Source of the DNA: JACKAN01 sp964502735
Lineage (GTDB): Bacteria; Bdellovibrionota; Bdellovibrionia; Bdellovibrionales; UBA1609
Assembly: GCA_964502735.1 (NCBI GenBank)
Contig: CAZCYD010000006.1
Coordinates: forward strand, 1 to 64,000
Reading direction: 5' to 3'
DNA length: 64,000 nucleotides
Shown: piece by piece, positions 8,910 to 17,978 of the stretch
How positions within the stretch are numbered: position 1 is the first letter of the stretch
Layout: each line of letters begins with the position of its first letter
Made by a program: the position numbers and the translations under genes
Notes under the pieces: generated by a model
Seen by the model: the letters and a program-made list of their open reading frames with translations, nothing else
Told to the model about the DNA's origin: nothing
Database searches by the model: none

Positions 8910-10580
8910 TCAAATGTCCTTCCAAGAGTCCTTTAAAGTGACAGTGCGATTAAACACAAGTCTACCGGAAAGAGAATCTTTATCTACAGAAAAGTATCCC
9001 AACCTCTCAAATTGAAAGTTTTTTTCCACAGGCGACTCTTTTAATGAAATTTCACCGACAGCACTCTTAACTACCGATAGGGAATTGGGGTTTAAAAAGT
9101 CCAAGAAATCATAGTTTTTATCTCCTAAAGGATCAGGAACTGAGAAAAGCCTGTCATAAAGGCGCACTTCACAGTCTACACGTTGGTTAGCAGACACCCA
9201 ATGGATAATTCCCTTTACTTTTTTTCTACCTTCAGGAGTGTGACCACCCTTGGTGTCCCGATCATATAACGCCCGTATTTCCGTAACATTTCCGTTCTGA
9301 TCTTTCTTATATTCTTTACATGTAAGCACGTAGGCATACCTTAATCTTACTTCTCCGTTCGGACTCCAACGATGATAGTTCTTAGGAGGTGACTCCATAA
9401 AATCTTCGCGATCAATATAAATTTCTCGGCCAAAGGGTATCTCACGCTGACCCCACTCAGGCTTTTTAGGATGATGGGAGCCATAAAGAATTTCTTCCTG
9501 ATTTTCAGGGTAGTTTTCAATAATGACTTTTATAGGGTCTAGAACCACCATGGCACGGGGAGCCTGTTCATCAAGATCCTCACGAACTGAGTGCTCAAGA
9601 GTACTCAATGAAATTACAGAGTTTTTTTTAGTCACGCCAATACGGTCACAGAAGTTGCGAATCGCTCTCGGAGTATAACCTCGCCTCCTCATTCCCCTAA
9701 CTGTAGGCATACGAGGATCATCCCAACCGCTTACTTTTTTATCATCCACCAGCTGCAAAAGTTTGCGCTTGCTCATAACTGTATAATCTAAATTCAATCG
9801 AGCAAATTCTATTTGCTTCGGGTGACAGGGAGTCTTTAGAGTCTCTAACAGCCAATCATAAAGTGGACGATGGTCCTCAAACTCTAAGGTACATATAGAA
9901 TGTGTTATCCCCTCTAACATATCAGACAAGGGGTGAGTAAAGTCATACATTGGGTATATAGACCACTTGTCGCCCGTTCTCTCATGAAGCACCTTTCTTA
10001 TCCTATAAATTATAGGATCTCTCATATTCATGTTTGGGGAGTTCATGTCAATTTTGGCTCTCAAAACGCACTGACCTTCCTCAAACTCTCCATTTTTCAT
10101 TTGCTCAAAAAGTTTTAAATTTTTCTCTACAGAATACTTACGACATGGACTCTCTTCTCCTGGATGAGTCAAATCTCCTCGACGTCGACGAATATCTTCT
10201 ACACTCGACTCGTCAACGTAGGCTTTTCCTTCTTGTATAAGTTGAATGGCAGACTCATAGAGTTTATCAAAATAGTCAGATGCATAATAGAGATTCTCAC
10301 CCCAATCAAATCCCAGCCATTTTACGTCTTCTTTAATTGAGTCCACGTACTCAATATCTTCAGCCAATGGATTTGTGTCATCAAAACGCAAATGACATTT
10401 ACCCTTGTAGTCTTGCGCTATACCGAAATTTAAGCAAATGGACTTAGCATGTCCTATATGAAGGTAGCCATTCGGCTCTGGGGGAAAACGAGTTACAACT
10501 CCTTCAAGACTCCCCTTTTCTAGATCCCTATCAATAAGACTACGAATAAAATTGGAATTTTCTTTATGTGTTTCAATCAT
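8910..10580 (-). CDS. glnS: Glutaminyl-tRNA synthetase
   Basis: 556 residues from the ATG at 10580, the same size as E. coli GlnRS. It has the class I signatures PEPNGYLHIGHAKS (HIGH box, about residues 36-49) and VMSKRKL (KMSKS box). The catalytic domain also contains LRFDDTNP and YPMYDFTHPLSD. The C-terminal half is the two-barrel anticodon-binding region. It charges tRNA-Gln directly, so this organism need not use only the transamidation route. The open frame runs 30 codons further upstream into the rsmE end, but homology begins at this methionine. Confidence 0.97.
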   Translation of the reverse strand: MIETHKENSNFIRSLIDRDLEKGSLEGVVTRFPPEPNGYLHIGHAKSICLNFGIAQDYKGKCHLRFDDTNPLAEDIEYVDSIKEDVKWLGFDWGENLYYASDYFDKLYESAIQLIQEGKAYVDESSVEDIRRRRGDLTHPGEESPCRKYSVEKNLKLFEQMKNGEFEEGQCVLRAKIDMNSPNMNMRDPIIYRIRKVLHERTGDKWSIYPMYDFTHPLSDMLEGITHSICTLEFEDHRPLYDWLLETLKTPCHPKQIEFARLNLDYTVMSKRKLLQLVDDKKVSGWDDPRMPTVRGMRRRGYTPRAIRNFCDRIGVTKKNSVISLSTLEHSVREDLDEQAPRAMVVLDPIKVIIENYPENQEEILYGSHHPKKPEWGQREIPFGREIYIDREDFMESPPKNYHRWSPNGEVRLRYAYVLTCKEYKKDQNGNVTEIRALYDRDTKGGHTPEGRKKVKGIIHWVSANQRVDCEVRLYDRLFSVPDPLGDKNYDFLDFLNPNSLSVVKSAVGEISLKESPVEKNFQFERLGYFSVDKDSLSGRLVFNRTVTLKDSWKDI

Positions 10581-10650
10581 AACATTGAAAGTAACGCTTT
10601 TTATAGCCTTCAGCAATAAAAATGAACCAGGAAAAACTCTCTCCAATAAA

Positions 10651-11367
10651 CTAGAGTAGTCTCCCGACAAGAGCCGGGATGGCAGTCTCTAGTTTTAAAA
10701 TTCTTTCCATTAGAGAAAAACCTACAAACCCGCGACTCAACAGAGTGTCGACTTCATAAGGGGTAAAGCCTCCTTCCGGACCTATCGCCAATATCTTCCG
10801 GTCAGCTTTTATACTTGTGACACTTACCCCGTTTTGAATATTTGGATGGCAAAGGATTTTGCCCCCTCCCTCTCCACACCAAGACTCCAAACAGTCCTCA
10901 GCAAAAGGCTTAAACAAACGGAAAAAATCAAACGTTGGGGGCTGAGTGTCAACGGACTGTTCTAAGCCAAGCCCTATAGAGCGCTTTAAAACATCGTCTT
11001 CTAGGTAGTGACTCTTCCAATAACTCTTGTCGACCTTCCAAAAATTAACGAATGCAGTCCGTTTAACTCCTAAGCTTGTTACCATCTGGATCACTCTTGG
11101 CAAGACCTTTGGTCGCGGCAATGGCAGTATCAAGTCAATGTCAAGTGGAGCCGGTGGAGCCAACTCCAAATTTACACTCAAGAGCACTGACTGAAGATCA
11201 ATGTTTTCAACCCTCCCTGTGCCCAGATTCCCACCCCACAATCCCACCTTGAGATTATCTCCCGCTTTGGACTTTAAGGTTTCAAGTATGTGTTTATGCC
11301 GACGGCCTGAAAGTAAAACTCTCCCATCCTTCAAGAAATCCTCATTAAAAAGTAAAATCATATTCAT
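10651..11367 (-). CDS. rsmE: 16S rRNA (uracil-1498-N3)-methyltransferase, RsmE family
   Basis: 238 residues. There is an N-terminal PUA-like RNA-binding domain (residues 1-70, including RRHKHILETLKSKAGD) and a C-terminal SPOUT methyltransferase domain. The family motif IGPEGGFTPYEVD (about 196-208) and the knot segment RILKLETAIPAL near the end are diagnostic. The enzyme methylates U1498 in the decoding site of 16S rRNA. It lies upstream of glnS on the same strand and probably shares its transcript. Confidence 0.93.
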   Translation of the reverse strand: MNMILLFNEDFLKDGRVLLSGRRHKHILETLKSKAGDNLKVGLWGGNLGTGRVENIDLQSVLLSVNLELAPPAPLDIDLILPLPRPKVLPRVIQMVTSLGVKRTAFVNFWKVDKSYWKSHYLEDDVLKRSIGLGLEQSVDTQPPTFDFFRLFKPFAEDCLESWCGEGGGKILCHPNIQNGVSVTSIKADRKILAIGPEGGFTPYEVDTLLSRGFVGFSLMERILKLETAIPALVGRLL

Positions 11368-11536
11368 TTTCTCTTTCTACCTTTCCCTATTAACGATCAA
11401 TATTAAGCCTCGCGTTATCAGCCAGCGAAGACTCGGCTTTGTTGAGCCCCTCTCCATTCAGTCTCTCTAAGGAACTATACCGTTTGAATCTTGAGATCAA
11501 CAGAGCTATTCTAGGAACAACATTTTGAGGTGATGT

Positions 11537-12220
11537 ATGGGTGCAGGAGAAGTTTATTGGAATGCTGTATATAAAAAAACTCCATTTTCTAAGGGCAAGG
11601 AACCCGACAATTTTTTAACAAGAGCTCTTCACCGCCTGCAAAAAGGCCAAGTCTTGGACCTCGGCATGGGAGAAGGACAAAACTCCATTTATTTAGCCGA
11701 AAAGGGGTTTCGAGTAAAGGGCGTTGACATTTCCTCCGTTGCTATTGAACACGCCAAAATCTTAGCTAAGGAAAAATCTGTAGAAATTGAAACCTCTCAG
11801 GTTGACCTGGATTTATTCATTCTTGGATTGATGGAGTATGACTCCATTCTTATGTTTGATTTCAAACCTCCTCTAACCCGTTATTATTCAGAAATTATTC
11901 GTGCCCTTAAACAGGGAGGAACACTGTTAGTAAAAAGCTATATGGACGCAGAAATGACGGAAGCTCTTGGTCCAGAAGATTCCTATAAAAACTTTTACTT
12001 TTACAGTAACGAGCTTTTGCAAAATATAAAAGAACTCAAGATTCTTTATTACAACGAGGATATTGTAAATGGAAAAAAAGTTGTAGAATGCCTTGCCCAA
12101 AAGCCCTTTGATAAAGATGCTTCCAAATACAATCTCTTCAATATGCAATCTGAACAAAAAGATAAGGGCATATCTAGGCAAAGAGAACTTGCTGAATCCT
12201 TATTCAAGAAAAAGAATTGA
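11537..12220 (+). CDS. Class I SAM-dependent methyltransferase (TehB/thiopurine-like)
   Basis: 227 residues. Motif I is VLDLGMGEGQNSIYLAEKGF (about residues 38-57), followed by acidic motif II VKGVDIS. The arrangement of an N-terminal KTPFSKGKEPDNFL segment before motif I is typical of the TehB/tellurite-resistance-like and thiopurine methyltransferase-like group. The C terminus ends in a basic tail. The substrate is unknown. Its 3' end overlaps the end of the convergent subtilase gene. Confidence 0.85.
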   Translation: MGAGEVYWNAVYKKTPFSKGKEPDNFLTRALHRLQKGQVLDLGMGEGQNSIYLAEKGFRVKGVDISSVAIEHAKILAKEKSVEIETSQVDLDLFILGLMEYDSILMFDFKPPLTRYYSEIIRALKQGGTLLVKSYMDAEMTEALGPEDSYKNFYFYSNELLQNIKELKILYYNEDIVNGKKVVECLAQKPFDKDASKYNLFNMQSEQKDKGISRQRELAESLFKKKN

Positions 12221-13363
12221 TTTTTTATTATTTAGCAGAAACCAGTTTTTCATGATACCGGTGTGGGCCACTTGCCCACCGTAAAGCGATCCTTGGTCAT
12301 CCCTTACTCTCACAGCACTACCCACGTCCACCAAACCCTGGAATTGAGTTTTAGCCTCTAATGAAGCCAAGTATCTACGGCTCGCCTGTAGCCTTCTAAT
12401 GATTTGCTGAGGAGAAAGATCTGGCTCTCTCCCCAATAAAATAGCCACCACTCCTGTGACAAAGGCCGTCGCTTGAGAAGTACCCGATAAACGCCCATAT
12501 CGACTCCCTGGAAGAGTAGAAATTATATCAACACCCGGAGCAGCTATATGGACATTTTCAAGACCGTAATTACTAAATTTTGCAAGATCAAAATCTGTGG
12601 ATGCAGCAGCCACAGACAAAATATTTTTTAATTTGTAACTAGCCGGATAGTACGGAGCCTTATCCGCTTGCTGCTTTTCATTACCCGCCGCTGCAATTAC
12701 AATTATACCTTTTTCTTCGGCTCTTTTCAAAGCTTCTAATTCCTTATCTGATGGTAAATTTCCACCTCCCGAGTAGTTTATAATCTGAGCCCCCATTTTT
12801 ATAGCATACTCCATAGCCATGATGCTCTTATCTAGAGTTTCCTTCCCCGACTGACCAGCTTCATAATACTTGAGCACCATAATTTTTGAGTTGGGAGCTA
12901 ATCCTCTAAAATTAGAACAACTGTCTTCTGCTGCAATCAAACCAGAAATATGGGTTCCATGCCCAATTTTGTCTGGAAACCTATTTTGGTTCTCAGTGAA
13001 ATTCCAGCCGTGAAGATCATCAATAAAACCATTGCCATCATCATCTATACGATTATCTGATTTTTGTTTTCCTCGAGAATCTAAACCCATTTCTCCAGGA
13101 TTCATCCACAGTTTATTAGAGAATGCAGGATGGAGAACATCTAGACCCGTATCTATAACAGCAACAGTTACAGAAGAGGCCCTATCAACTTCAGTAGTTT
13201 TAGGTAAATTAAGTTGTCTCTGTATTTGTTGATAATGACCTAAGTCAACAGAAGAGAAGTTATTACAATTTTGTTCAGAACAGGCTACGTCACTAATAAA
13301 AAAAATAACCGCAATACAAGTCACTTTTTTTATTATATATTTTAGAATTAAAGTTTTATTCAT
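12200..13363 (-). CDS. Secreted subtilisin-like serine protease (S8 family)
   Basis: 387 residues from ATG 13363. A signal peptide (hydrophobic core TCIAVIFFISDVA) precedes the protease domain. The catalytic triad is visible: Asp in VAVIDTGLDVLHP, His in GHGTHISGLIAA and Ser in LSGTSQATAFVTGV, with the oxyanion asparagine in AAAGNE. There is no long pro-domain: only about 25 residues separate the signal from the catalytic domain. Its start overlaps the stop of the upstream DUF6531 gene by eight bases, so the two are translationally coupled, and the neighbour is a natural candidate substrate or partner. Confidence 0.93.
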   Translation of the reverse strand: MNKTLILKYIIKKVTCIAVIFFISDVACSEQNCNNFSSVDLGHYQQIQRQLNLPKTTEVDRASSVTVAVIDTGLDVLHPAFSNKLWMNPGEMGLDSRGKQKSDNRIDDDGNGFIDDLHGWNFTENQNRFPDKIGHGTHISGLIAAEDSCSNFRGLAPNSKIMVLKYYEAGQSGKETLDKSIMAMEYAIKMGAQIINYSGGGNLPSDKELEALKRAEEKGIIVIAAAGNEKQQADKAPYYPASYKLKNILSVAAASTDFDLAKFSNYGLENVHIAAPGVDIISTLPGSRYGRLSGTSQATAFVTGVVAILLGREPDLSPQQIIRRLQASRRYLASLEAKTQFQGLVDVGSAVRVRDDQGSLYGGQVAHTGIMKNWFLLNNKKSILFLE

Positions 13364-14402
13364 AATTAGATACACTCCGTTCAATGGGATAACCAGTTAT
13401 TGGGCTAAAGTTTATGGTTTGCACCCGTCCCCCCTTATTCACGATTAAAGTATTTAAGTATCTTCCTGTGGATGGGTGTATATTGTATATAAACTCATAT
13501 ATCCCAAAGACGATTACAGCCTTATCGCAAACTTTTTTATATTGAACGCGATGGTGGTTTTGTGGTTGAGTAGAATTGAACCAATACGCTAAGTCCTCAT
13601 AGCATCCATCTGGGTGAGTCACGTTTGTCACCAGATCTTTTTCTTCGTCGTACTGAACCTTAAATGTCTTACTAAATCGAGTTTGAACTTCTACTAAATT
13701 TCTAAGCAGAGAGTATTTATAGCTGACTAGTGTTTTTGCTTCTTCTTTAAAGCTAATAAGATTGTCGTCCTGATACTGATAGAAAAAAGTCCACCTCTTA
13801 GGTCTGACTTCTCTCTCTTCACGGTGGAGAACCAACCCTCTTGGAGCGCTTATTACAACCCTATCAACGATGTGGTTAGAGTTAAAAATAAATTGCATTT
13901 CGAAGTGATCTGAGGATCTCACCGTTAACACTTTTGCTTTTGAGAATATTCTGGGCGACCAATTAAATGCTAAAGTTTTCTGATTTCTATCTAAGATACT
14001 TAACAAGCTTCCCGCATTATTAAAAACATAGATAAATCCATCTTGCATATCTAGGATGAATTGATTCTTTTTAACTTTAATAGTTCCATTTGGTTCAGAA
14101 ATGGTTTTCCAGAGCGTTTTGTTGATTCTCTTGAATCCAATTTCAAAACGACAACTTTTAAATATAATTTCGTTTTCATGTATGACCAGCTTAGACTCAT
14201 AATTTGAACACCACCCCCAACCAAACCAACCTCTCCGATTATCTCGACTTGAATATTCCCTTTGCAGTCTCATATCAATTTCAGAGTTAGACACAATAAA
14301 ATCTAAAGATGTATGGTTATAACTTCCATTCCTTACATCAAGGGTTGCGTGAGATATTGGATATAAAATAAAAAAAAATATAAATATAATTTTCTGCTTC
14401 AT
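13356..14402 (-). CDS. Secreted DUF6531/RHS-type N-terminal domain protein
   Basis: 348 residues from ATG 14402 (MKQKIIFIFFFILYPISHA is a clean signal peptide; the longer frame has only a basic leader). The mature N terminus has the DUF6531 pattern found at the start of RHS/YD proteins: DVRNGSYNHTSLDFIVSN, an REYSSRDNRRGWFGWGW turn, then strand repeats. It ends with YD-like repeats (GRYLNTLIVNKGG, SPITGYPIERS), but there is no RHS core cage (about 1000 residues) and no toxin tail. It is either a short stand-alone form or a truncated RHS gene. It is coupled to a subtilase. Confidence 0.75.
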   Translation of the reverse strand: MKQKIIFIFFFILYPISHATLDVRNGSYNHTSLDFIVSNSEIDMRLQREYSSRDNRRGWFGWGWCSNYESKLVIHENEIIFKSCRFEIGFKRINKTLWKTISEPNGTIKVKKNQFILDMQDGFIYVFNNAGSLLSILDRNQKTLAFNWSPRIFSKAKVLTVRSSDHFEMQFIFNSNHIVDRVVISAPRGLVLHREEREVRPKRWTFFYQYQDDNLISFKEEAKTLVSYKYSLLRNLVEVQTRFSKTFKVQYDEEKDLVTNVTHPDGCYEDLAYWFNSTQPQNHHRVQYKKVCDKAVIVFGIYEFIYNIHPSTGRYLNTLIVNKGGRVQTINFSPITGYPIERSVSNYE

Positions 14403-14785
14403 ACAAAACCACATCTGCAATTTCAAAACCAACTCGAACTTTTTTGATTCCTTACGCAAAAAATATTTACCTATTTTCTTTATATGCAATTGTGTTTGAG
14501 AAGAGTGTACAGGAAAAAATTCAACTCGCTTTTAAATTAGTAGAAGAGTCCATTTTTTGGACCTTTAAAATAGACCAAAATACTTAAATTAAGCTTTTGG
14601 CTGATTTTGAAATTTGCAATTGAGTGTCACCCCAACACAGATAAAATATTCTATAAAAAAGTAATGACTAAAACATCTGATAATACATCAAACAATAGCC
14701 CACTGTTTTTTGCATATACGTAGATATTAGTACAATTATCAAAATTTCGACAATGTAATAAAAAGATGACAGTTTTACTGTTTAA
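14403..14785. other. Intergenic region, AT-rich
   Basis: About 380 bases between the DUF6531 gene and the 3' end of the zinc-finger histone gene. It should hold the promoter of the DUF6531/subtilase pair. I find no hairpin, RNA gene or convincing open frame. Confidence 0.5.
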
Positions 14786-15274
14786 CTATTTGAAATCACG
14801 GTCGAGAACTGTCTTGCGCCCTTCGTTTTTAGCCTTCAGAATGGCCTTATCACACTCTCGACGTATCAAATCAGAGAGAACCGCCATACAACTGGCTGAG
14901 GTACTCATCCCCGAACGGAGTTGGATATAATCTTTTAATTTGGACACAACAACCAACACATCCTTAGAACTATTAGAGTTATGAGTATCCACGATTGTTT
15001 TTGCCGGTATTGAATTTGAATGAATTATAATTTTTTTATTTTGCACAATTTTAATAGGGTCTGACGAAGCAGAAGGTGACGTTTCTTCAACTGCGTAGGC
15101 ATCTTTGTGTCTAGCTCCAGGCAAATGCCTTTCAAAGCAAGAAATTGAACAAAAAATAAGTCCAGTCCTTTTTCCATTACAAGTAGAAACGTTGCACACC
15201 CAATACTTTTTCTTAAAGCCGATGCCAGCTTTACAAGTACTGCATTTTTTCCAAAAAGACTCTGTCTCTGACAT
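14786..15274 (-). CDS. Zinc-finger/histone-fold fusion protein (ZZ-histone-like)
   Basis: 162 residues. Residues 11-56 carry eight potential zinc ligands in order: C11, C14, C27, C32, C42, C46, H50, H56. This suits a cross-brace, two-zinc finger of ZZ or B-box type. Residues 60-104 are a flexible linker. Residues 105-162 look like a histone fold: helix VLVVVSKLKDYIQLRSG, a long central helix from STSASCM to KAKNEG, then the loop RKTV (153-156) and the RDF clamp (159-161), which are hallmarks of archaeal-type and Bdellovibrio histones. Families joining a zinc finger to a histone fold have been described in prokaryotes. It is predicted to bind DNA; the zinc finger may recruit protein or DNA. 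It is monocistronic. Confidence 0.75.
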   Translation of the reverse strand: MSETESFWKKCSTCKAGIGFKKKYWVCNVSTCNGKRTGLIFCSISCFERHLPGARHKDAYAVEETSPSASSDPIKIVQNKKIIIHSNSIPAKTIVDTHNSNSSKDVLVVVSKLKDYIQLRSGMSTSASCMAVLSDLIRRECDKAILKAKNEGRKTVLDRDFK

Positions 15275-15621
15275 GATTCCTCTTAATTATTATTAGATTG
15301 AGAAAACTATCTATTCATTTAATTCTAGTCTCGTAGAATTATCTACAATCTTAATTGTGCCCAGAATTTTGAATTTTTCCAAATAGCTTGATGTAAGTCC
15401 CTATCGCAGCTCGACTTTAGAAGAGTAGTCTTATTGCAACTCTCAATAAGTGACTGCCTAAAGATCAACCCATTCTGATGCCTAAACTTAGGAAATTATT
15501 TCTTAATATTGGATTCTCACCAAGCAGGCCTTTAAATATCTAGTTAAAAATCCGAATAGCCTGAACTTGGTTAATCTTATTCAAAACTTGTAGGATTTTC
15601 TTTTAAAAGCTGGAGGACTAC
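15275..15621. other. Intergenic region between divergent genes
   Basis: About 350 bases between the histone gene and the divergent diguanylate cyclase. It should contain both promoters. The Shine-Dalgarno GGAGG at 15612-15616 serves the cyclase. Nothing else is recognised. Confidence 0.5.
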
Positions 15622-16731
15622 TTGAAGAAATGGGTTCAAAAGTTAATTGATCAACTCGATCTCAATATACATATTGAGTCAGAAAATAAACCTCTTGATG
15701 AACACAGTATCAATGAAGAAAAAGGCACTCTTCTTTATATTTTAGATATACTAAATAAACACTTAATTGAAACTGATAATTATCCTGCGCGAAAAACTCG
15801 AGAAACTTTAGATGATTTTACAAAAGGACTCATCCAAAAGAATGATGTAGAAATTGAACAGCTATTATTTCGATTTCGACAATTCTATTCAAAATACAGA
15901 ATTGATGAATGCGCATACATTGAAAAAACATTTGAAGATTTCAAATCCATTGTATGGGACTTTGCAGACCAATTAAGTGACGATGTTCTCTTTGAGACAA
16001 AAAGCAATATGATTATCAATGATAAATTAAGTAAATTAAGAGACGCTGTTGATTCAAACTCCATACAGGATCTAAAAAATCAATCTCGGGAGTTCATTGA
16101 TACATTTATTGAATATCAATCGAAAAAAGATAATAGAAACAATAAAAAAGTGGCTTTTATTGAGAATAGTCTTAATTCAATAAAAAGAAAACTCTCGGAA
16201 GCCAATCAACACATGAGGCGAGACCACCTTACAAATGCGTTTAATCGTAAAAGTTATGATGAAAATATCAAGTTAGTATGGAGTACTTTTCAAAGCGATC
16301 ACAAACCTGCTTCTTTAATTCTTTTAGATATTGATCACTTTAAAAAAATTAATGACAATTTTGGACACGACACCGGTGATTTTATCATTATCGAGTGTGT
16401 AAAATTAATGCAAAGTCATTTTTCTCGTGAAAATGACTTTGTAGCCAGAATTGGAGGTGAAGAGTTTGCGGTCATACTTCCAGGACTTAAGATTGAACAC
16501 GCGGCAGATAAGGCACAAAAAGTAATCGAAAAAATCAGAAAAGAAGTATTTGTAAAAGATAATCAAAAGCTCAGTTTTACAGTTTCTATGGGAGTATCAC
16601 AATTGGGACCCAATGAAAGTCTTGATCAGTGGATCAAAAGAACAGATGAAGCCCTCTACAACTCTAAAAATAACGGAAGAAACCAATTTACACTTGCAAA
16701 ATACTCAGATCAAACTTTTAGAGTGGCGTGA
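15622..16731 (+). CDS. Diguanylate cyclase (GGDEF domain) with helical N-terminal region
   Basis: 369 residues starting with TTG at 15622. GGAGG lies five bases upstream and the nearby ATG is out of frame, so TTG is well supported. Residues 1-195 are a helical, membrane-free region of unknown sensory role, ending in a basic linker helix. The GGDEF domain covers about 200-360: DHLTNAFNRKSY, LDIDHFKKINDNFGHDTGD (metal-binding), and the active-site loop GGEEF at 278-282. An inhibitory I-site RxxD (R269 to D272) sits five residues before it, so product inhibition by c-di-GMP is expected. It makes c-di-GMP from GTP in the cytoplasm. Confidence 0.93.
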   Translation: MKKWVQKLIDQLDLNIHIESENKPLDEHSINEEKGTLLYILDILNKHLIETDNYPARKTRETLDDFTKGLIQKNDVEIEQLLFRFRQFYSKYRIDECAYIEKTFEDFKSIVWDFADQLSDDVLFETKSNMIINDKLSKLRDAVDSNSIQDLKNQSREFIDTFIEYQSKKDNRNNKKVAFIENSLNSIKRKLSEANQHMRRDHLTNAFNRKSYDENIKLVWSTFQSDHKPASLILLDIDHFKKINDNFGHDTGDFIIIECVKLMQSHFSRENDFVARIGGEEFAVILPGLKIEHAADKAQKVIEKIRKEVFVKDNQKLSFTVSMGVSQLGPNESLDQWIKRTDEALYNSKNNGRNQFTLAKYSDQTFRVA

Positions 16732-16761
16732 AGCCACTCTTTACCAATTAACAAATTCATA

Positions 16762-17517
16762 CTATTGAGCAACCCAGCCACCATCCGCGGCAATCGCCTG
16801 TCCAGTAACAAAACTTGAATCATCACTACATAACCAAGCTACAACACCTGCAATCTCCTCAGGACGTCCCATCCGACCAATCGGTTGATTTTTTACCAAT
16901 TGCTGTAGGGCCTCATCACTTCCTGAAGTGAACCGTGTAATCATAGGAGTCTCAACAACACCTGGACATACAGCATTTATACGAACCCCATTCTGAGCAT
17001 TTTCCAAAGCTGCCGCCTTAGTTAAGCCGACTACCCCATGTTTGCTGGCCACATAAGCCGGTATATTCGCAAATCCGACAAGCCCAGCTATAGAAGAGCA
17101 ATTAACTATAGATCCACTATTTTTCTTTAGCATGAGTTCAATTTCATACTTCATACAGAGCCATACCCCACGAAGATTTATATCTATTGTACGGGTCCAA
17201 TTTTCCATTGTGCAATCTTGGATCGAAGCCGGCGCACCCTCAACACCTGCATTATTAAACGCAAAATCCAAGCCTTGGAACTGGTCTTTAATGAAATCAA
17301 AGAGTTCTTTGATTTGAGAGGGGTTCGACATGTCACAATGTTTATAAGTAACACTCCCCTTGCTTTCTTCCTGAAGTTTTTTTGCGAGTTCTTCACCTTG
17401 AGAATCTAAAATATCCGACAACACAACATGTGCTCCATCCTTGGCAAACCGAATCGCCGTCGCTCTGCCGATTCCAGAAGACGCACCAGTAACTAACGCC
17501 ACTTTATTTGCAAACAT
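16762..17517 (-). CDS. Short-chain dehydrogenase/reductase (SDR, classical)
   Basis: 251 residues from ATG 17517, preceded by AAGGTGG. It has the classical SDR motifs: TGASSGIGRATA (cofactor binding), the NNAG motif in FNNAGVEG, a catalytic serine in SIVNCSSIAG, and YVASK (Tyr-x-x-x-Lys). The acidic residue after the second strand (LSDIL) suggests NAD+ preference. The C terminus (FVTGQAIAADGG) is typical of the 3-oxoacyl-ACP reductase/glucose dehydrogenase group. The substrate cannot be assigned. It stands alone. Confidence 0.9.
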   Translation of the reverse strand: MFANKVALVTGASSGIGRATAIRFAKDGAHVVLSDILDSQGEELAKKLQEESKGSVTYKHCDMSNPSQIKELFDFIKDQFQGLDFAFNNAGVEGAPASIQDCTMENWTRTIDINLRGVWLCMKYEIELMLKKNSGSIVNCSSIAGLVGFANIPAYVASKHGVVGLTKAAALENAQNGVRINAVCPGVVETPMITRFTSGSDEALQQLVKNQPIGRMGRPEEIAGVVAWLCSDDSSFVTGQAIAADGGWVAQ

Positions 17518-17536
17518 ATCTACCACCTTTGTTTTA

Positions 17537-17578
17537 ATATCTACTCTCAATATTTCTCTATATCTACTCTCAATATTT
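17537..17578. repeat. 19-bp direct tandem duplication upstream of SDR
   Basis: The 19-base unit starting ATATCTACTCTCAA occurs at 17537-17555 and again at 17560-17578, a 23-base period, just upstream of the SDR start. It may be a duplicated regulatory site or a simple slippage duplication. Confidence 0.75.
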
Positions 17579-17760
17579 TTCAATTTAAATTGCTTTAAGT
17601 CGTGCTTAAATTTTTACGAAAATTTAGAACGCATTCTGCTAATTTTTCAATCGTATCTCATTTTAAGACATACTATTGAGATGAAACAATATCTAAACTT
17701 TAATTAGACATTGTTTGAAAATTAATATAAGCCGGAAATGAGCGTAGATTAGTTCATAAC

Positions 17761-17890
17761 CCTAATCCAAAAAATAATTGTCTAAAATTTTGTGAATGTG
17801 CCTCATGCTCATACAGCCGCAGCCTCAAGGCTGCGGAACTGCGCGTGAGGCACATTCACAAAATTTTAGACAATTATTTTTTGGATTAGG
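17761..17890. repeat. Large palindromic element PAL-2 (complete copy)
   Basis: Two outer arms of 45 bases (17761-17805 and 17846-17890) are perfectly complementary. Inside them are an unpaired TGCTCATACAG (17806-17816) facing AACTGCGCG (17837-17845), then an inner 8-bp stem CCGCAGCC/GGCTGCGG with a TCAA tetraloop. On the opposite strand the two loops read CGCGCAGTT and CTGTATGAGCA, identical or nearly identical to those of the other copies. It lies between the divergent SDR and cytochrome/PKD genes. No open frame for a transposase is inside. Confidence 0.95.
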
Positions 17891-17978
17891 TATAAGCATC
17901 TCAGTTTGCTACAAATGCGATAATTCTTAATTCGAAATACCAAACCAGTGGTAGAATCAAATAGATATATCTAAGCTT

